A DNA stretch of 64,000 nucleotides from Pseudomonas monteilii (GTDB taxonomy: Bacteria > Pseudomonadota > Gammaproteobacteria > Pseudomonadales > Pseudomonadaceae). Under the pieces are notes generated by a model. The model did not search any database and was not told the DNA's origin. It saw nothing but the letters and a program-made list of their open reading frames with translations. The stretch is taken from contig CP013997.1 of NCBI GenBank assembly GCA_001534745.1, positions 186,001 to 250,000 on the forward strand, in the 5' to 3' direction. The stretch's first letter is position 1. Each line of letters begins with the position of its first letter. This document shows positions 8,849 through 19,294 of this stretch, piece by piece. The position numbers and the translations under genes were made by a program.

Positions 8849-9487
8849 ATGAGCCTCAAACTGGGCGACATCGCCCCCGACTTCGAGCAGGACTCCAGCG
8901 CCGGCAGGATTCGCTTCCACGAATGGCTCGGCGACAGCTGGGGCGTGCTGTTCTCGCACCCGGCGGACTTCACCCCAGTGTGCACCACCGAGCTGGGCCT
9001 GACCGCCAAGTTGAAAGACGAGTTCGCCAAGCGCGACGTCAAGGCCATTGCCTTGTCGGTCGATCCGGTCGATTCCCACCACGGCTGGATCAAGGACATC
9101 AACGAAACGCAGAACACCGTCGTCGATTTCCCGATCCTGGCCGATGCCGATCGCAAGGTCTCCGACCTCTACGACCTGATCCACCCGAATGCCAATGACA
9201 CGCTGACCGTGCGCTCGTTGTTCGTGATCGACCCGAACAAGAAGGTCCGCCTGACCATCACCTATCCGGCCAGTACCGGACGCAACTTCAACGAGATCCT
9301 TCGGGTGATCGATTCGCTGCAGCTGACCGACAGCCACAAGGTCGCCACGCCCGCCAACTGGCAGGACGGTGACGAGGTGGTGATCGTGCCATCGCTCAAG
9401 GACGAAGACGAGATTCGCCAGCGCTTTCCCAAAGGGTATCGCGCCGTCAAACCTTACTTGCGTCTGACGCCGCAACCCAACCGGTGA
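8849..9487 (+). CDS. lsfA: 1-Cys peroxiredoxin LsfA
   Basis: A 212-residue AhpC/TSA protein of the Prx6 type. The peroxidatic cysteine is Cys45 in HPADFTPVCTTE, and the Prx6-type C-terminal extension (VVIVPSLKDEDEIRQRFPKGYRAVKPYLRLTPQ) is present. No resolving cysteine is visible, consistent with a 1-Cys mechanism. It reduces hydrogen peroxide and organic peroxides in the cytoplasm. In P. putida LsfA is known as a sulfate-starvation-induced protein, and its position next to ssu genes here agrees. RBS CAGGAG precedes the ATG, and an intrinsic terminator at 9527-9550 separates it from ssuA. Confidence 0.94.
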   Translation: MSLKLGDIAPDFEQDSSAGRIRFHEWLGDSWGVLFSHPADFTPVCTTELGLTAKLKDEFAKRDVKAIALSVDPVDSHHGWIKDINETQNTVVDFPILADADRKVSDLYDLIHPNANDTLTVRSLFVIDPNKKVRLTITYPASTGRNFNEILRVIDSLQLTDSHKVATPANWQDGDEVVIVPSLKDEDEIRQRFPKGYRAVKPYLRLTPQPNR

Positions 9488-9829
9488 GGGCAGACGCTGC
9501 ACACGCTTAGCCAAAGCAGGGTACTCGGGCCGTTTCGACGGCCCTTTTTTATGAGCCATCGACAGGGAAAGAATCACGTACCCCAGGACCTATAAATATG
9601 GCATAACCAAATGAAAAAATATGATTTATGGGTATATGCGCTGACCTGTTAACGTGATTCCCAGTTCGACATCACCCCAAGACCTCGATAGCGCTCGCTA
9701 CCAGGCACGGCCAGGGCTCCAGCTCAGCCAGCGATCCGAACCCGCCTTTCGCTTCATCGCTGTCCCACCTCACTGGTCCGTCAACGGACGAGCAGGTGCC
9801 ACCTGAACCCATTCGTACAGGAGAGTGCC
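9488..9829. other. lsfA-ssuA intergenic region with ssu promoter; no ssuE
   Basis: After the lsfA terminator comes an AT-rich block (about 9590-9650) with ATAACC and GGGTATAT elements, the sort of sequence expected for a CysB-type activated promoter. No reading frame resembling the NADPH:FMN reductase SsuE is present, although ssuE usually starts this operon in Pseudomonas. The exact promoter elements cannot be fixed by eye. Confidence 0.6.
9527..9550 (+). terminator. Intrinsic terminator after lsfA
   Basis: GGGCCGT-TTCG-ACGGCCC followed by six T. A 7-bp GC stem closed by a UUCG tetraloop, 40 bp after the lsfA stop. Confidence 0.92.
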
Positions 9830-10795
9830 ATGCGCACCGTCTTCGTGCGTCGTGGTCTGGTCGCCCTGTTCGCGGCGGCCGTGTCCTTCGGCGCGATCAC
9901 CCAGGCCCAGGCAGAGACCCTGCGCATCGGCTACCAGAAATACGGCACCTTGGTGCTGCTCAAGGCCAAGGGCACGCTGGAAAAGCGCCTGGCCGCCCAA
10001 GGCGTCGACGTGCAGTGGACGGAGTTCCCAGGCGGCCCGCAGCTGCTGGAAGGGCTGAACGTGGGCTCCATCGATTTCGGCGTGACGGGCGAGACGCCAC
10101 CGGTGTTCGCCCAGGCCGCCGGGGCCGATCTGGTCTATGTGGCCTACGAGCCGCCCGCGCCCCACAGCGAGGCCATTCTGGTGCCCAAGGACTCGCCCAT
10201 CCAGTCGGTGCAGGCGCTCAAGGGCAAGAAGGTCGCCCTGAACAAGGGCTCCAACGTGCACTACCTGCTGGTGCGTGCCCTCGAGGACGCCGGCCTGACC
10301 TACCGCGACATCCAGCCGGTCTACCTGCCACCTGCCGACGCGCGTGCGGCGTTCGAGCGCGGCAGCGTCGACGCCTGGGTCATCTGGGATCCTTACCAGG
10401 CGGCCGCCGAGCAGCAATTGCAGGCCCGCACCCTGCGTGATGGCGAGCACCTGGTCGACAACCATCAGTTCTACCTGGCGACCCGCGGGTATGCGACCCA
10501 GCACCCGGCCGTGGTCAGTGCCCTGATCGACGAAGTCCGCGCGGTGGGCGAGTGGTCCCAGGCCAACCCCCAGCAGGTGACCGACCAGGTCGCGCCGCTG
10601 CTCGGGCTGCCTGCCGACATCACGCTCACTTCGGTCAAGCGCCAGGGCTACGGCGCTGCGCCGCTCACGCCCGAGGTGGTCGCCGCGCAACAGAAGATCG
10701 CCGACACCTTCCACACTTTGAAGCTGATCCCCAAGCCCTTGAGCATCCGCGACGTGATCTGGACACCCCCTGCCAAGGTCGCCAGCGCGCCTTGA
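9830..10795 (+). CDS. ssuA: Alkanesulfonate-binding periplasmic protein
   Basis: A 321-residue solute-binding protein with signal peptide (cleavage after AQA, before ETLRIGYQKYG). The conserved SsuA segments ETLRIGYQKYGTLVLLKAKG, FPGGPQLLEGLNVGSIDFG and GETPPVFAQAAG are present, along with WVIWDPYQAAAE in the second lobe. RBS CAGGAG stands 7 nt before the ATG. It captures alkanesulfonates in the periplasm for the SsuBC transporter. It is the first gene of ssuADCBF, transcribed away from the lsfA terminator and probably induced under sulfate limitation by CysB (established for the family, not visible directly). Confidence 0.92.
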   Translation: MRTVFVRRGLVALFAAAVSFGAITQAQAETLRIGYQKYGTLVLLKAKGTLEKRLAAQGVDVQWTEFPGGPQLLEGLNVGSIDFGVTGETPPVFAQAAGADLVYVAYEPPAPHSEAILVPKDSPIQSVQALKGKKVALNKGSNVHYLLVRALEDAGLTYRDIQPVYLPPADARAAFERGSVDAWVIWDPYQAAAEQQLQARTLRDGEHLVDNHQFYLATRGYATQHPAVVSALIDEVRAVGEWSQANPQQVTDQVAPLLGLPADITLTSVKRQGYGAAPLTPEVVAAQQKIADTFHTLKLIPKPLSIRDVIWTPPAKVASAP

Positions 10796-10852
10796 CGATC
10801 TGCCGCGCCGGGGCGCCGTCCCGGCCTGCGTCACCTTGAGGAGACAACTCCA

Positions 10853-12001
10853 ATGAGTCTTGAAATATTCTGGTTCCTGCCCACCCACGGCGATGGCAAA
10901 TACCTGGGGACGTCCGACGGTGCCCGTGCCGTCGACCACGGCTACCTGCAGCAGATCGCCCAGGCCGCCGACCGTCTTGGCTTCGGCGGGGTGCTGATCC
11001 CCACGGGGCGCTCCTGCGAAGATTCCTGGCTGGTGGCCGCCTCGCTGATCCCGGTCACCCAGCGACTCAAGTTCCTGGTCGCGCTGCGTCCCGGCATCAT
11101 CTCGCCCACCGTGGCCGCACGGCAGGCCGCGACCCTGGACCGTCTGTCCGGCGGTCGCGCGCTGTTCAACTTGGTCACCGGCGGCGACCCGGACGAGCTC
11201 GCCGGCGACGGGCTGTTCCTGAGTCATGAGGAGCGCTACCAGGCGTCGGTCGAATTCACCCGCATCTGGCGCAAGGTGCTCGAAGGGGAGGTGGTCGACT
11301 ACGACGGCCAGCACCTGCAGGTCAAGGGCGCTAAGCTGTTGTACCCACCGGTCCAGCAGCCGCGGCCGCCGCTGTATTTCGGTGGCTCTTCCGAAGCGGC
11401 CCAGGACCTGGCGGCCGAACAGGTCGAGCTGTACCTGACCTGGGGCGAGCCGCCGGCCGCCGTGGCCGAGAAGATCGCCCAGGTCCGTGCCAAGGCCGCC
11501 GCGCAAGGCCGCAGCGTACGCTTCGGCATCCGCCTGCACGTGATCGTGCGGGAAACCAACGACGAAGCCTGGCAGGCCGCCGAGCGGCTGATCTCGCACC
11601 TGGACGACGACACGATCGCCCGTGCCCAGGCTTCGCTGGCCCGCTTCGACTCGGTCGGCCAGCAGCGCATGGCGGCCCTGCACGGTGGCAAACGCGACCA
11701 GCTGGAAGTCAGCCCGAACCTGTGGGCCGGGGTCGGCCTGGTGCGCGGCGGTGCCGGCACGGCATTGGTCGGCGATGGGCCGACCGTGGCGGCGCGGGTC
11801 AAGGAATACGCCGCCCTGGGCATCGACACCTTCATCTTCTCGGGCTACCCGCACCTGGAAGAGTCGTATCGAGTGGCCGAGCTGCTGTTCCCGCACCTGG
11901 ACGTGCAACGCCCGGCCGCAGCGGCCAGTGGCGGCTACGTGAGCCCGTTCGGCGAGATGGTCGCCAACGACATCCTGCCCACTGCCGCCGCACAGCGCTG
12001 A
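10853..12001 (+). CDS. ssuD: FMNH2-dependent alkanesulfonate monooxygenase
   Basis: A 382-residue bacterial-luciferase-like monooxygenase. Conserved parts include [33 protein letters not shown] (active-site cysteine region), [30 protein letters not shown] and [17 protein letters not shown]. It cleaves alkanesulfonates to the aldehyde and sulfite using reduced FMN supplied by a reductase. The usual partner SsuE is absent from this operon, so the flavin must come from a reductase encoded elsewhere. Strong RBS GAGGAGA. Length agrees with the family (about 380). Confidence 0.94.
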   Translation: MSLEIFWFLPTHGDGKYLGTSDGARAVDHGYLQQIAQAADRLGFGGVLIPTGRSCEDSWLVAASLIPVTQRLKFLVALRPGIISPTVAARQAATLDRLSGGRALFNLVTGGDPDELAGDGLFLSHEERYQASVEFTRIWRKVLEGEVVDYDGQHLQVKGAKLLYPPVQQPRPPLYFGGSSEAAQDLAAEQVELYLTWGEPPAAVAEKIAQVRAKAAAQGRSVRFGIRLHVIVRETNDEAWQAAERLISHLDDDTIARAQASLARFDSVGQQRMAALHGGKRDQLEVSPNLWAGVGLVRGGAGTALVGDGPTVAARVKEYAALGIDTFIFSGYPHLEESYRVAELLFPHLDVQRPAAAASGGYVSPFGEMVANDILPTAAAQR

Positions 12002-12011
12002 GGGCCTGGCC

Positions 12012-12809
12012 ATGAGTCGTTCGAGCAACACCACCTGGGGTCAGCGCCTGGCGCCATGGGCACTGCCCGTGCTGCTGCTGGCCGTCTGGCAGCTGGCGGT
12101 CAGCGCCGGCTGGCTGTCGACCCGCATCCTGCCGGCGCCCAGCGCCGTGATCAGTGCAGGCGTCGAGCTGTTTCGCAGTGGCGAGATCTGGACCCACCTG
12201 GCCATCAGCGGCTGGCGGGCGGCCCTGGGCTTTCTGATCGGCGGCAGCATCGGCCTGCTGCTGGGGTTCATCACCGGCCTGTCGAACTGGGGCGAGCGCC
12301 TGCTCGACAGCTCGGTGCAGATGATCCGCAACGTGCCGCACCTGGCGCTGATCCCGCTGGTGATCCTGTGGTTCGGCATCGACGAGTCGGCGAAGATCTT
12401 TCTGGTCGCGCTGGGCACGTTGTTCCCGATCTACCTGAACACCTACCACGGTATCCGCAACGTCGACCCGGCGCTGGTGGAGATGGCGCGCAGCTACGGC
12501 CTGTCCGGGTTCGGCCTGTTCCGGCAGGTGATCCTGCCGGGCGCGCTGCCCTCGATCCTGGTCGGGGTGCGCTTCGCCCTCGGCTTCATGTGGTTGACCC
12601 TGATCGTGGCCGAGACCATTTCCGCCAACGCGGGGATCGGCTACCTGGCGATGAATGCCCGTGAATTCCTGCAGACCGACGTCGTAGTGCTGGCGATCGT
12701 GCTGTACGCCGTGCTGGGCAAGCTGGCCGACCTGGCCGCGCGTGGCCTGGAGCGCGCCTGGTTGCGCTGGCACCCGGCCTATCAACCTGCGAAGAAGGAG
12801 GGCGCATGA
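12012..12809 (+). CDS. ssuC: Alkanesulfonate ABC transporter permease
   Basis: A 265-residue inner-membrane permease with about six hydrophobic segments and the conserved loop [35 protein letters not shown], the EAA-type ATPase contact of the taurine/nitrate/sulfonate family. It starts 10 bp after ssuD and its stop overlaps the ssuB start by four bases (ATGA). It forms the channel for sulfonates bound by SsuA. Confidence 0.92.
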   Translation: MSRSSNTTWGQRLAPWALPVLLLAVWQLAVSAGWLSTRILPAPSAVISAGVELFRSGEIWTHLAISGWRAALGFLIGGSIGLLLGFITGLSNWGERLLDSSVQMIRNVPHLALIPLVILWFGIDESAKIFLVALGTLFPIYLNTYHGIRNVDPALVEMARSYGLSGFGLFRQVILPGALPSILVGVRFALGFMWLTLIVAETISANAGIGYLAMNAREFLQTDVVVLAIVLYAVLGKLADLAARGLERAWLRWHPAYQPAKKEGA

Positions 12810-13618
12810 CCTCGCTGACGGAACGACCCCCGCACCTGTTGCGCGGTATTCCCCTGGCCTCCCGTGGCCTGCGCAAGACATTCGGCAAGCGCGAGGTGCT
12901 GCGCGGCATCGACCTGCAGATCCCGGCCGGCCAGTTCGTCGCCATCGTCGGGCGCAGCGGCTGCGGCAAGAGCACGCTGCTGCGCCTGCTGGCCGGGCTG
13001 GACCAGCCCAGCGCAGGCCAGTTGCTGGCCGGTGCCGCGCCGTTGGAGGAGGCCCGCGATGACACGCGCCTGATGTTCCAGGACGCGCGCCTGCTGCCTT
13101 GGAAGAAAGTCATCGACAACGTCGGCCTGGGCCTGTCCGGCGACTGGCGCCCCCGTGCGCTGGACGCCCTGGCCTCGGTCGGTCTGGCCGAACGGGCTCA
13201 GGAATGGCCGGCGGCCTTGTCCGGCGGCCAGAAGCAGCGTGTGGCCCTGGCCCGCGCCTTGATCCACCAACCGCGCCTGCTGCTGCTCGACGAACCCCTG
13301 GGCGCCCTGGATGCCCTGACCCGCATCGAGATGCAGCAACTGATCGAACGCCTGTGGCACACCCATGGCTTCACCGTGCTGCTGGTGACCCACGACGTCC
13401 ACGAAGCCGTGGCCGTGGCCGACCGCGTCATCCTCATCGAGGACGGCGAAGTCGGTCTGGACCTGACCATCGATCTGCCACGCCCACGGGTACACGGCTC
13501 GCATCGCCTGGCGGCGCTGGAAAGCCAGGTGCTCGAGCGCGTCCTGTCGCTGCCGGGCAACCCCCCGGAACCGGATCCTGTCGCCCCCCTGCCCACGCAA
13601 CTGCGCTGGGCTCACTGA
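12806..13618 (+). CDS. ssuB: Alkanesulfonate ABC transporter ATP-binding protein
   Basis: A 270-residue ABC ATPase with Walker [11 protein letters not shown]-loop [13 protein letters not shown], signature LSGGQKQR, Walker [13 protein letters not shown] and the switch histidine in VTHDVHEA. The LPW Q-loop and the N-terminal length fit the SsuB/TauB group. It overlaps ssuC by four bases and would power sulfonate import with SsuA and SsuC. The C-terminal tail beyond the ATPase core is proline-rich ([14 protein letters not shown]) and looks unstructured. Confidence 0.92.
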   Translation: MTSLTERPPHLLRGIPLASRGLRKTFGKREVLRGIDLQIPAGQFVAIVGRSGCGKSTLLRLLAGLDQPSAGQLLAGAAPLEEARDDTRLMFQDARLLPWKKVIDNVGLGLSGDWRPRALDALASVGLAERAQEWPAALSGGQKQRVALARALIHQPRLLLLDEPLGALDALTRIEMQQLIERLWHTHGFTVLLVTHDVHEAVAVADRVILIEDGEVGLDLTIDLPRPRVHGSHRLAALESQVLERVLSLPGNPPEPDPVAPLPTQLRWAH

Positions 13619-13649
13619 ACCGTCCCTCGTCAGAAAAAGGAATCACGCC

Positions 13650-13865
13650 ATGACCATCAAAGCGATCAACGTCCGCAACCAGTTCAAAGGCACCGTGAAG
13701 GAAATCCTCGAAGGCCCGGTGCTGTCGGAAATCGATGTCCAGACCGCCTCCGGCATCGTGACCTCGGTCATCACCACCCGCTCCGTGCGCGAGCTGGAAC
13801 TGGTGGTCGGGAGCGAGGTGATCGCCTTCGTCAAATCGACCGAAGTATCGATCGCCAAGCTGTAG
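13650..13865 (+). CDS. ssuF: Molbindin-type TOBE protein SsuF
   Basis: A 71-residue single Mop/TOBE domain: IKAINVRNQFKGTVKEILEGPVLSEIDVQT, SGIVTSVITTRSVRELELVVGSEVIAFVKSTEVSIAKL. Such proteins bind molybdate or other oxyanions as oligomers. In Pseudomonas ssu operons the last gene, ssuF, codes for this protein and is reported to be needed for sulfonate use. It lies 31 bp behind ssuB with its own RBS (AAAGGAA). The precise role in sulfonate metabolism is unsettled. Confidence 0.9.
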   Translation: MTIKAINVRNQFKGTVKEILEGPVLSEIDVQTASGIVTSVITTRSVRELELVVGSEVIAFVKSTEVSIAKL

Positions 13866-13952
13866 GCCAGGGCCGTACCGCCCCACGACCGCGCCCGTCG
13901 GCTGCCGCCTTTCGCTTCTGTCTGGAAGTCGTCGGGCGGCAGGCCTGCGGGG

Positions 13953-14579
13953 TTAGCGCTTGGCCAGCCACGGCGGCAGGTACACCCCCACGTACGCCAC
14001 GAACACACGCAACCCTTCCTCGGCCATGCGCGGGGTGATCGCGCCATGCACCTGCAGCGAACGCGCATACACCCGGTCGCTCAACGCCATCGCCAGCGCG
14101 AACACGTCCACGTCATCGGGCAGGACCGGCAACTGGAAATGCCGATCGAACAAGGCCTGCATCAATGCACCCAGCTCCACGTCATGCTGCCGATCGGCCT
14201 GGTTGATCTCGACCAGGCCATGCTGCACCAGGATGAGCTGCCGCGCTGCCGCATCGGCCTGGTAGCGCTCGAGCATGCGCTGTTCGATCACCTTGGCCAG
14301 GTCGTGCCAGGTCTGCAACGAGGCGGCTTCCACCGGCGCCTGCAGCGTCGCGCGAAAGGCCTGATGCACGTCGAGGGTCAAGGCCTCGAGCAGGGCGGGA
14401 ACGCTGGCGAAGAAGTGATAGACGGAGGAGGGCGGCATCCCGGCCAGCCGGGCCACGTCGTACATCGACAACCCGGCCACGCCCGATTCGGCCAGCAAGG
14501 TGCGAGCGGCCGCCAGGATGGCATCGATCCTCGCCTGGCTGCTGGCCCGCGGCTTGCGCGGGCCGGACATCCGGCTCAT
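13953..14579 (-). CDS. TetR-family transcriptional regulator
   Basis: A 208-residue protein with a TetR N-terminal helix-turn-helix (IDAILAAARTLLAESGVAGLSMYDVARLAGMPPSSVYHFFASVPALLEAL, about residues 18-67) and a helical ligand-binding domain. Its ATG shares one base with the TGA of gshA (TGATG), so it is translated by coupling at the end of that operon. This is unusual for a local repressor, which normally is divergent from its target. The ligand and targets are unknown; control of glutathione-related or neighbouring ssu genes is possible but unsupported. Confidence 0.85.
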   Translation of the reverse strand: MSRMSGPRKPRASSQARIDAILAAARTLLAESGVAGLSMYDVARLAGMPPSSVYHFFASVPALLEALTLDVHQAFRATLQAPVEAASLQTWHDLAKVIEQRMLERYQADAAARQLILVQHGLVEINQADRQHDVELGALMQALFDRHFQLPVLPDDVDVFALAMALSDRVYARSLQVHGAITPRMAEEGLRVFVAYVGVYLPPWLAKR

Positions 14580-16156
14580 CAGTTGCTGATGGCCAGGATG
14601 CTCGCCTGGTAGGCGCTGACGAACAGGTCGAAGTCACCGACTTCCTCCTGCTCCAGGCGCGATTGCTCGAGCAGCGAGTCACGGGCGGTAGATTCGTAGG
14701 CCTGCTGGGTGGCGACGTCCAGCGGCGCTTCACGGAACGTCTCGGCGTGGGCACGGCTCTGGCGCAGCGAGAAGGCCACGAAGCCTTCCTGGTGCTCGTT
14801 CATGCGCGCCAGTACCTGGGCCGAAGGCGTCAGCGACACGTCGTCGACCTTGGCCTGTTGCGCTGCCAGGGCTTGGGCATGGGCGTCACCGCCATGGGCC
14901 TGGTCCAGCAGGTCGGCCACTTTGCCGATGCCTTCGAGCAGTTCGCTCGCCCATTGCGTCAGTGTCAACGACGCCTCACCCCGGCGCAGCTCCAGACCGG
15001 GGCGCCGACCTTCCTTGACCACCGACAGGAAGTTCTGCGTGCAGGTCTGGCATTCGTCCCCTTCGAACAGCGGGCTGTCCTGCAGCGCGCAATACAGCAG
15101 GAAGGCGTCCAGGAACCGTGCCTCGGTCAGGTCGATGCCGACCGGCAGCAGGGGGTTGATGTCCAGGCAGCGCACTTCGATGTACTGCACGCCACGCGCC
15201 ATCAGCGCCTGGATCGGACGCTCGCCGGGGTAGGTCACCCGCTTGGGACGGATGTTCGAGTAGTACTCGTTCTCGATCTGCAGGATGTTGGTGTTGAGCT
15301 GGACCCAGTCGCCATCCTGGTGCGTGCCGACCTCGACGTAGGGCGGGTAGGGCGTCGCCACGGCCCGGCGCAGGCTGTCGGTGTAGCTGGCCAGGTTGTT
15401 GTAGCAGGGCGTGAGCCCGGCCTGGGCGTTGCTCTGGTAGCCCAGGTCGCTCATGCGCAGGCTGGTGGCGAATGGCAGGTAGAGGGTGTTGGCGTCGAAG
15501 GTCTCGAGCGAATGCGCACGGTCGCGCAGGAAGCCGGCGTCCAGCGCTGGCGATGCACCGAACAGGTACATGAGCAGCCAGCTGTAGCGGCGGAAGTTGC
15601 GGATCAGCGCGATGTAGGCCGACGACTGGAAGTCGCGGTCGCTCTGGCCGGTGTCCTGCCCGTCGCGCAACAGCGGCCACAGGGCCTCGGGCAACGAGAA
15701 GTTGTAATGGATGCCGGCGATGCACTGCATGGTCCGGCCATAGCGCAGGGCCAGGCCCTTGCGGTAGACGTGCTTGAGCTTGCCGAGGTTGGAGCTGCCG
15801 TACTCGGCGATCGGGATGTTCTCCTCGGTCGGCAGGGTGCACGGCATCGAGGGGCTCCACAGGTATTCGTTGTACAGCTTGCTGTAGACGAAGCGGTGGA
15901 TCTGGTCGAGCTTTTCGAGCACCTCGGCCGGGTCGGCCAGCGCCGGGGTGATGAACTCCAGCAGCGACTCGGAATAGTCGGTGGTGATCTGCTCGTTGGT
16001 CAGCGCCGACCCCAGGGCTTCCGGGTGGGGCGTCTGGGCCAGACGACCTTCGTCGGTGACTCGCAGGCCCTCGCGCTCGATGCCGTGCAGGCACTGCTTG
16101 AGCAGGGGAAGATGGGCGCCGAGCAGGCTCAGGCGGCGGTTGAAGAGGTCGCTCAA
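14579..16156 (-). CDS. gshA: Glutamate-cysteine ligase
   Basis: A 525-residue proteobacterial GshA, the first step of glutathione synthesis (ATP-dependent ligation of Glu and Cys). Hallmarks are [56 protein letters not shown] and [18 protein letters not shown]. The frame is open to a GTG at 16171, but TTG at 16156 is preferred: GAAGGA lies 7 nt before it and the protein then begins [13 protein letters not shown], as I recall for Pseudomonas GshA. The following TetR gene is coupled through a TGATG overlap. The TTG start may keep expression moderate. Confidence 0.93.
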   Translation of the reverse strand: MSDLFNRRLSLLGAHLPLLKQCLHGIEREGLRVTDEGRLAQTPHPEALGSALTNEQITTDYSESLLEFITPALADPAEVLEKLDQIHRFVYSKLYNEYLWSPSMPCTLPTEENIPIAEYGSSNLGKLKHVYRKGLALRYGRTMQCIAGIHYNFSLPEALWPLLRDGQDTGQSDRDFQSSAYIALIRNFRRYSWLLMYLFGASPALDAGFLRDRAHSLETFDANTLYLPFATSLRMSDLGYQSNAQAGLTPCYNNLASYTDSLRRAVATPYPPYVEVGTHQDGDWVQLNTNILQIENEYYSNIRPKRVTYPGERPIQALMARGVQYIEVRCLDINPLLPVGIDLTEARFLDAFLLYCALQDSPLFEGDECQTCTQNFLSVVKEGRRPGLELRRGEASLTLTQWASELLEGIGKVADLLDQAHGGDAHAQALAAQQAKVDDVSLTPSAQVLARMNEHQEGFVAFSLRQSRAHAETFREAPLDVATQQAYESTARDSLLEQSRLEQEEVGDFDLFVSAYQASILAISN

Positions 16157-16309
16157 GATGTATTCCTTCACACGTCAGTCGCCCCAATATGGGGGTAGCC
16201 TGGACGGTCTGCAAGGTTGGAAAAAGGGAACTGGCGTCGTCGCCCGGTCAACACGCGCTCCGGCAATGCCTGTGCACTGCCGAAGGTACCGTAAAGAATG
16301 CTCGGGCAG

Positions 16310-16693
16310 CTAGAGCAGGGCGAAGGTTCCCTGGGCCTTGGCGACCCGTTTGTCGCCCTGGAACACGTCGGCCTCCACCACCAGGGTGCGGCGACCTGCA
16401 TGCAGCACGCGCGCCGTGCACAGGACCTCGCCTTCGCCGACCGCGCGCAGGTAGTTGATCTTGCACTCCAGGGTCACGCTGCTCTGGTCGAAACCGTGGC
16501 TGGCCGAGCAGGCCAGCCCCATGGCGATGTCGACCAGGCTGAACAGCGCGCCGCCGTGCAGCTTGCCGCCCCGGTTGCGCAGCGGTGGCGTCAGTTCGAG
16601 CGCGACCTCGGCCACCCCTTCGTCCAGACGGACCAGCCGGCAGCCGAGCAGCTGGCTGAACGCGCTTTCGACCTGGTCGAGCGGCACGTCCAT
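16310..16693 (-). CDS. PaaI-like hotdog thioesterase
   Basis: A 127-residue single hotdog domain with the active-site loop NRGGKLHGGALFSLVDIAMGLAC and core strands SVTLECKINYLRAVGEGEVLC and RTLVVEADVFQGDKRVAKAQGTF. Members hydrolyse acyl-CoA thioesters in the cytoplasm; the acyl group cannot be predicted. The ATG at 16693 overlaps the tex TGA by one base (TGATG), so it is very likely co-expressed with tex. An in-frame GTG three bases earlier is possible but less likely. Confidence 0.85.
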   Translation of the reverse strand: MDVPLDQVESAFSQLLGCRLVRLDEGVAEVALELTPPLRNRGGKLHGGALFSLVDIAMGLACSASHGFDQSSVTLECKINYLRAVGEGEVLCTARVLHAGRRTLVVEADVFQGDKRVAKAQGTFALL

Positions 16694-19014
16694 CACTTCT
16701 TCTTCAACGACTTGGCATTGGCGAACAGCGCCGCCATGGCATTGTTGGCAGGGGCCGGCGTCTCGCGCTGACGGGCCGGTTGCGCGGCGCGCCCGCCTGA
16801 CGGGGCACCGCTGCGGCCGCCGCGCTGGCCTTCGACCTTCTCACCCGGGGTGTCGCTCATGCGCATGGAGAGCCCCACGCGCTTGCGCGGAATGTCCACT
16901 TCCATGACCTTGACCTTGACCACGTCGCCGGCCTTGACCGCCTCGCGCGGGTCCTTGACGAACTTTTCGGACAACGCCGAAATGTGCACCAGACCGTCCT
17001 GGTGAACACCCACATCGACGAAGGCGCCGAAGTTGGTCACGTTGGTCACCACGCCCTCGAGGATCATGCCGGGCTGGAGGTCCTTGAGGTCTTCCACGCC
17101 GTCCTGGAAGGTGGCGGTCTTGAACTCCGGGCGTGGGTCACGGCCTGGCTTGTCTAGTTCCTGAAGGATGTCGGTGACCGTCGGCAGGCCGAAGGTCTCG
17201 TCGGTGAAGCGCTTGGGGTCGAGACGCTTGAGGAAGCCGCTGTCGCCGATCAGCGAGCGGATGTCGCGGTCGGTGGTGGCGGCGATGCGCTGGACCAGCG
17301 GGTAGGCTTCCGGGTGCACGGCCGATGCGTCCAGCGGGTTGTCGCCGTTCATCACGCGCAGGAAGCCGGCGGCCTGCTCGAAGGTCTTCTCGCCCAGGCG
17401 GCTGACCTTCTTCAAGGCTGCACGGGTCGCGAACGGCCCGTTGGCGTCACGGTGCGCGACGATGTTGTGCGCCAGGGTCGCATTGAGGCCGGAGATGCGT
17501 GCCAGCAGGGCGACCGAGGCGGTGTTCACGTCGACGCCCACGGCGTTCACGCAGTCCTCGACCACCGCGTCCAGGCCACGGGCCAGTTTCACCTGGGACA
17601 CGTCGTGCTGGTACTGGCCGACGCCGATCGACTTGGGATCGATCTTCACCAGCTCGGCGAGCGGATCCTGCAGGCGGCGGGCGATCGACACCGCGCCACG
17701 CAGCGACACGTCCAGCTCGGGGAATTCACGGGCGGCCTGCTCCGAGGCCGAATACACCGACGCGCCGGCCTCCGAGACCATGACCTTGGTCATCTTCAGG
17801 GCGGGGTACTTCTTGATCAGCTCGGCGGCCAGCTTGTCCGTCTCGCGGCTGGCGGTGCCGTTGCCGATGGCGATCAGCTCGACCGAGTGCTTGGCGCACA
17901 GGGCCGCGAGCACGACCAGGGTGCGGTCCCAGTCGTTCTTCGGCACGTGCGGGTAGACGGTGGCCGTGTCGAGCAGCTTGCCGGTGCGGTCGACCACCGC
18001 GACCTTGCAGCCGGTGCGCAGCCCCGGGTCCAGCCCGAGCGTGGCACGCGGCCCGGCAGGGGCGGCCAGCAGCAGGTCGTGCAGGTTGTGGGCGAACACG
18101 TCGATGGCTTCGCCCTCGGCGCGCTCGCGCAGCTCGCCGAACAGATCGGTCTCCAGGTGGGTGTAGAGCTTGACCTTCCAGGTCCAGCGCACCACCTCGC
18201 CCAGCCATTTGTCGGCCGGACGGCCGCGGTTGGCCACGCCGACGTGCTCGCCGATCATCACCTCGCACGGGTGCAGGGTGCCAGGCAGTTCCTCGCCGAC
18301 CTTGAGCGCGGCGCTCAACATGCCTTCGTTGCGCCCGCGGAAGATCGCCAGGGCACGGTGCGACGGTACGCTGCGCAGCAGCTCGTCATGGGCGAAATAG
18401 TCGCGGAACTTGGCGCCTTCTTCTTCCTTGCCGGCGACCAGGCGGGCGCTGAGCACCGCCTCCTGCTTGAGGAAGGTGCGCAGCTTCTCGAGCAGCCCGG
18501 CATCCTCGGCGAAGCGCTCCATGAGGATGTACTTGGCGCCTTCGAGGGCGGCCTTGACGTCGGCCACGCCCTTGTCGGCGTCGACGAAGCGCGCCGCTTC
18601 GGCCTCCGGGGTCAGCTGCGGATCGGCGAACAGGCCGTCGGCCAGCTCGCCGAGGCCCGCCTCGAGGGCGATCTGGCCCTTGGTGCGGCGCTTCTGCTTG
18701 TACGGCAGGTAGAGGTCTTCGAGACGGGTCTTGGTGTCGGCCAGGTTGATCTCGCGGGTCAGCTCGGGCGTCAGCTTGCCCTGCTCCTGGATGCTGGCCA
18801 GGATGCTGGCGCGGCGCTCGTCGAGTTCGCGCAGGTAGCGCAGGCGCTCTTCCAGGTGACGCAGCTGGGTGTCGTCCAGGCTGCCCGTCACCTCTTTGCG
18901 GTAGCGCGCGATGAAGGGCACGGTCGAACCTTCGTCCAACAGGGTGACGGCCGCCTCGACCTGCTGCGGGCGTACGCCCAGTTCCTCGGCGATACGGCTG
19001 TTGATGCTGTCCAT
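16693..19014 (-). CDS. tex: Tex family RNA-binding transcription accessory protein
   Basis: A 773-residue Tex protein. The N-terminal helical part carries [17 protein letters not shown], the YqgF-like domain [17 protein letters not shown] (about residue 330), helix-hairpin-helix segments ([20 protein letters not shown]), and a C-terminal S1 domain ([31 protein letters not shown], about residue 650). The tail is basic and low-complexity, ending SLKKK. The frame extends to 19392, but 19014 ([16 protein letters not shown]) fits known Tex N-termini and length. Tex binds nucleic acids and the transcription machinery. It is divergent from ompR and coupled to the thioesterase. Confidence 0.93.
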   Translation of the reverse strand: MDSINSRIAEELGVRPQQVEAAVTLLDEGSTVPFIARYRKEVTGSLDDTQLRHLEERLRYLRELDERRASILASIQEQGKLTPELTREINLADTKTRLEDLYLPYKQKRRTKGQIALEAGLGELADGLFADPQLTPEAEAARFVDADKGVADVKAALEGAKYILMERFAEDAGLLEKLRTFLKQEAVLSARLVAGKEEEGAKFRDYFAHDELLRSVPSHRALAIFRGRNEGMLSAALKVGEELPGTLHPCEVMIGEHVGVANRGRPADKWLGEVVRWTWKVKLYTHLETDLFGELRERAEGEAIDVFAHNLHDLLLAAPAGPRATLGLDPGLRTGCKVAVVDRTGKLLDTATVYPHVPKNDWDRTLVVLAALCAKHSVELIAIGNGTASRETDKLAAELIKKYPALKMTKVMVSEAGASVYSASEQAAREFPELDVSLRGAVSIARRLQDPLAELVKIDPKSIGVGQYQHDVSQVKLARGLDAVVEDCVNAVGVDVNTASVALLARISGLNATLAHNIVAHRDANGPFATRAALKKVSRLGEKTFEQAAGFLRVMNGDNPLDASAVHPEAYPLVQRIAATTDRDIRSLIGDSGFLKRLDPKRFTDETFGLPTVTDILQELDKPGRDPRPEFKTATFQDGVEDLKDLQPGMILEGVVTNVTNFGAFVDVGVHQDGLVHISALSEKFVKDPREAVKAGDVVKVKVMEVDIPRKRVGLSMRMSDTPGEKVEGQRGGRSGAPSGGRAAQPARQRETPAPANNAMAALFANAKSLKKK

Positions 19015-19294
19015 GGAATCCACCTGAAAGTCTGTCGATGCCGGCGCCATGACCGGCGGCACTGGGAAAAGCCGCGCATTATACGCGCCGTATCCCGCTT
19101 GCGGTGATGGCCCGGCGCCAGGGCCGCGAAGCGGGTGCGGCGTTTCCTGGTGTGCATCGAGACCGTCCCGGCCTGGGCGAACCCGCGCCGCGCCGCGGAT
19201 CCCGTGTCCTGGGAGGAAAAATCTGCTAACAATGCACCCGGCACGGCGACCCAGGGCTACGCCATAATGCGCGCCGAGATCAGAGGAGTTATCC

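Noticed and set aside
9770..12034. A 754-codon minus-strand open frame antisense to ssuA and ssuD
   Set aside because: It crosses two well-supported genes and has no recognisable domain; a GC-bias artefact.
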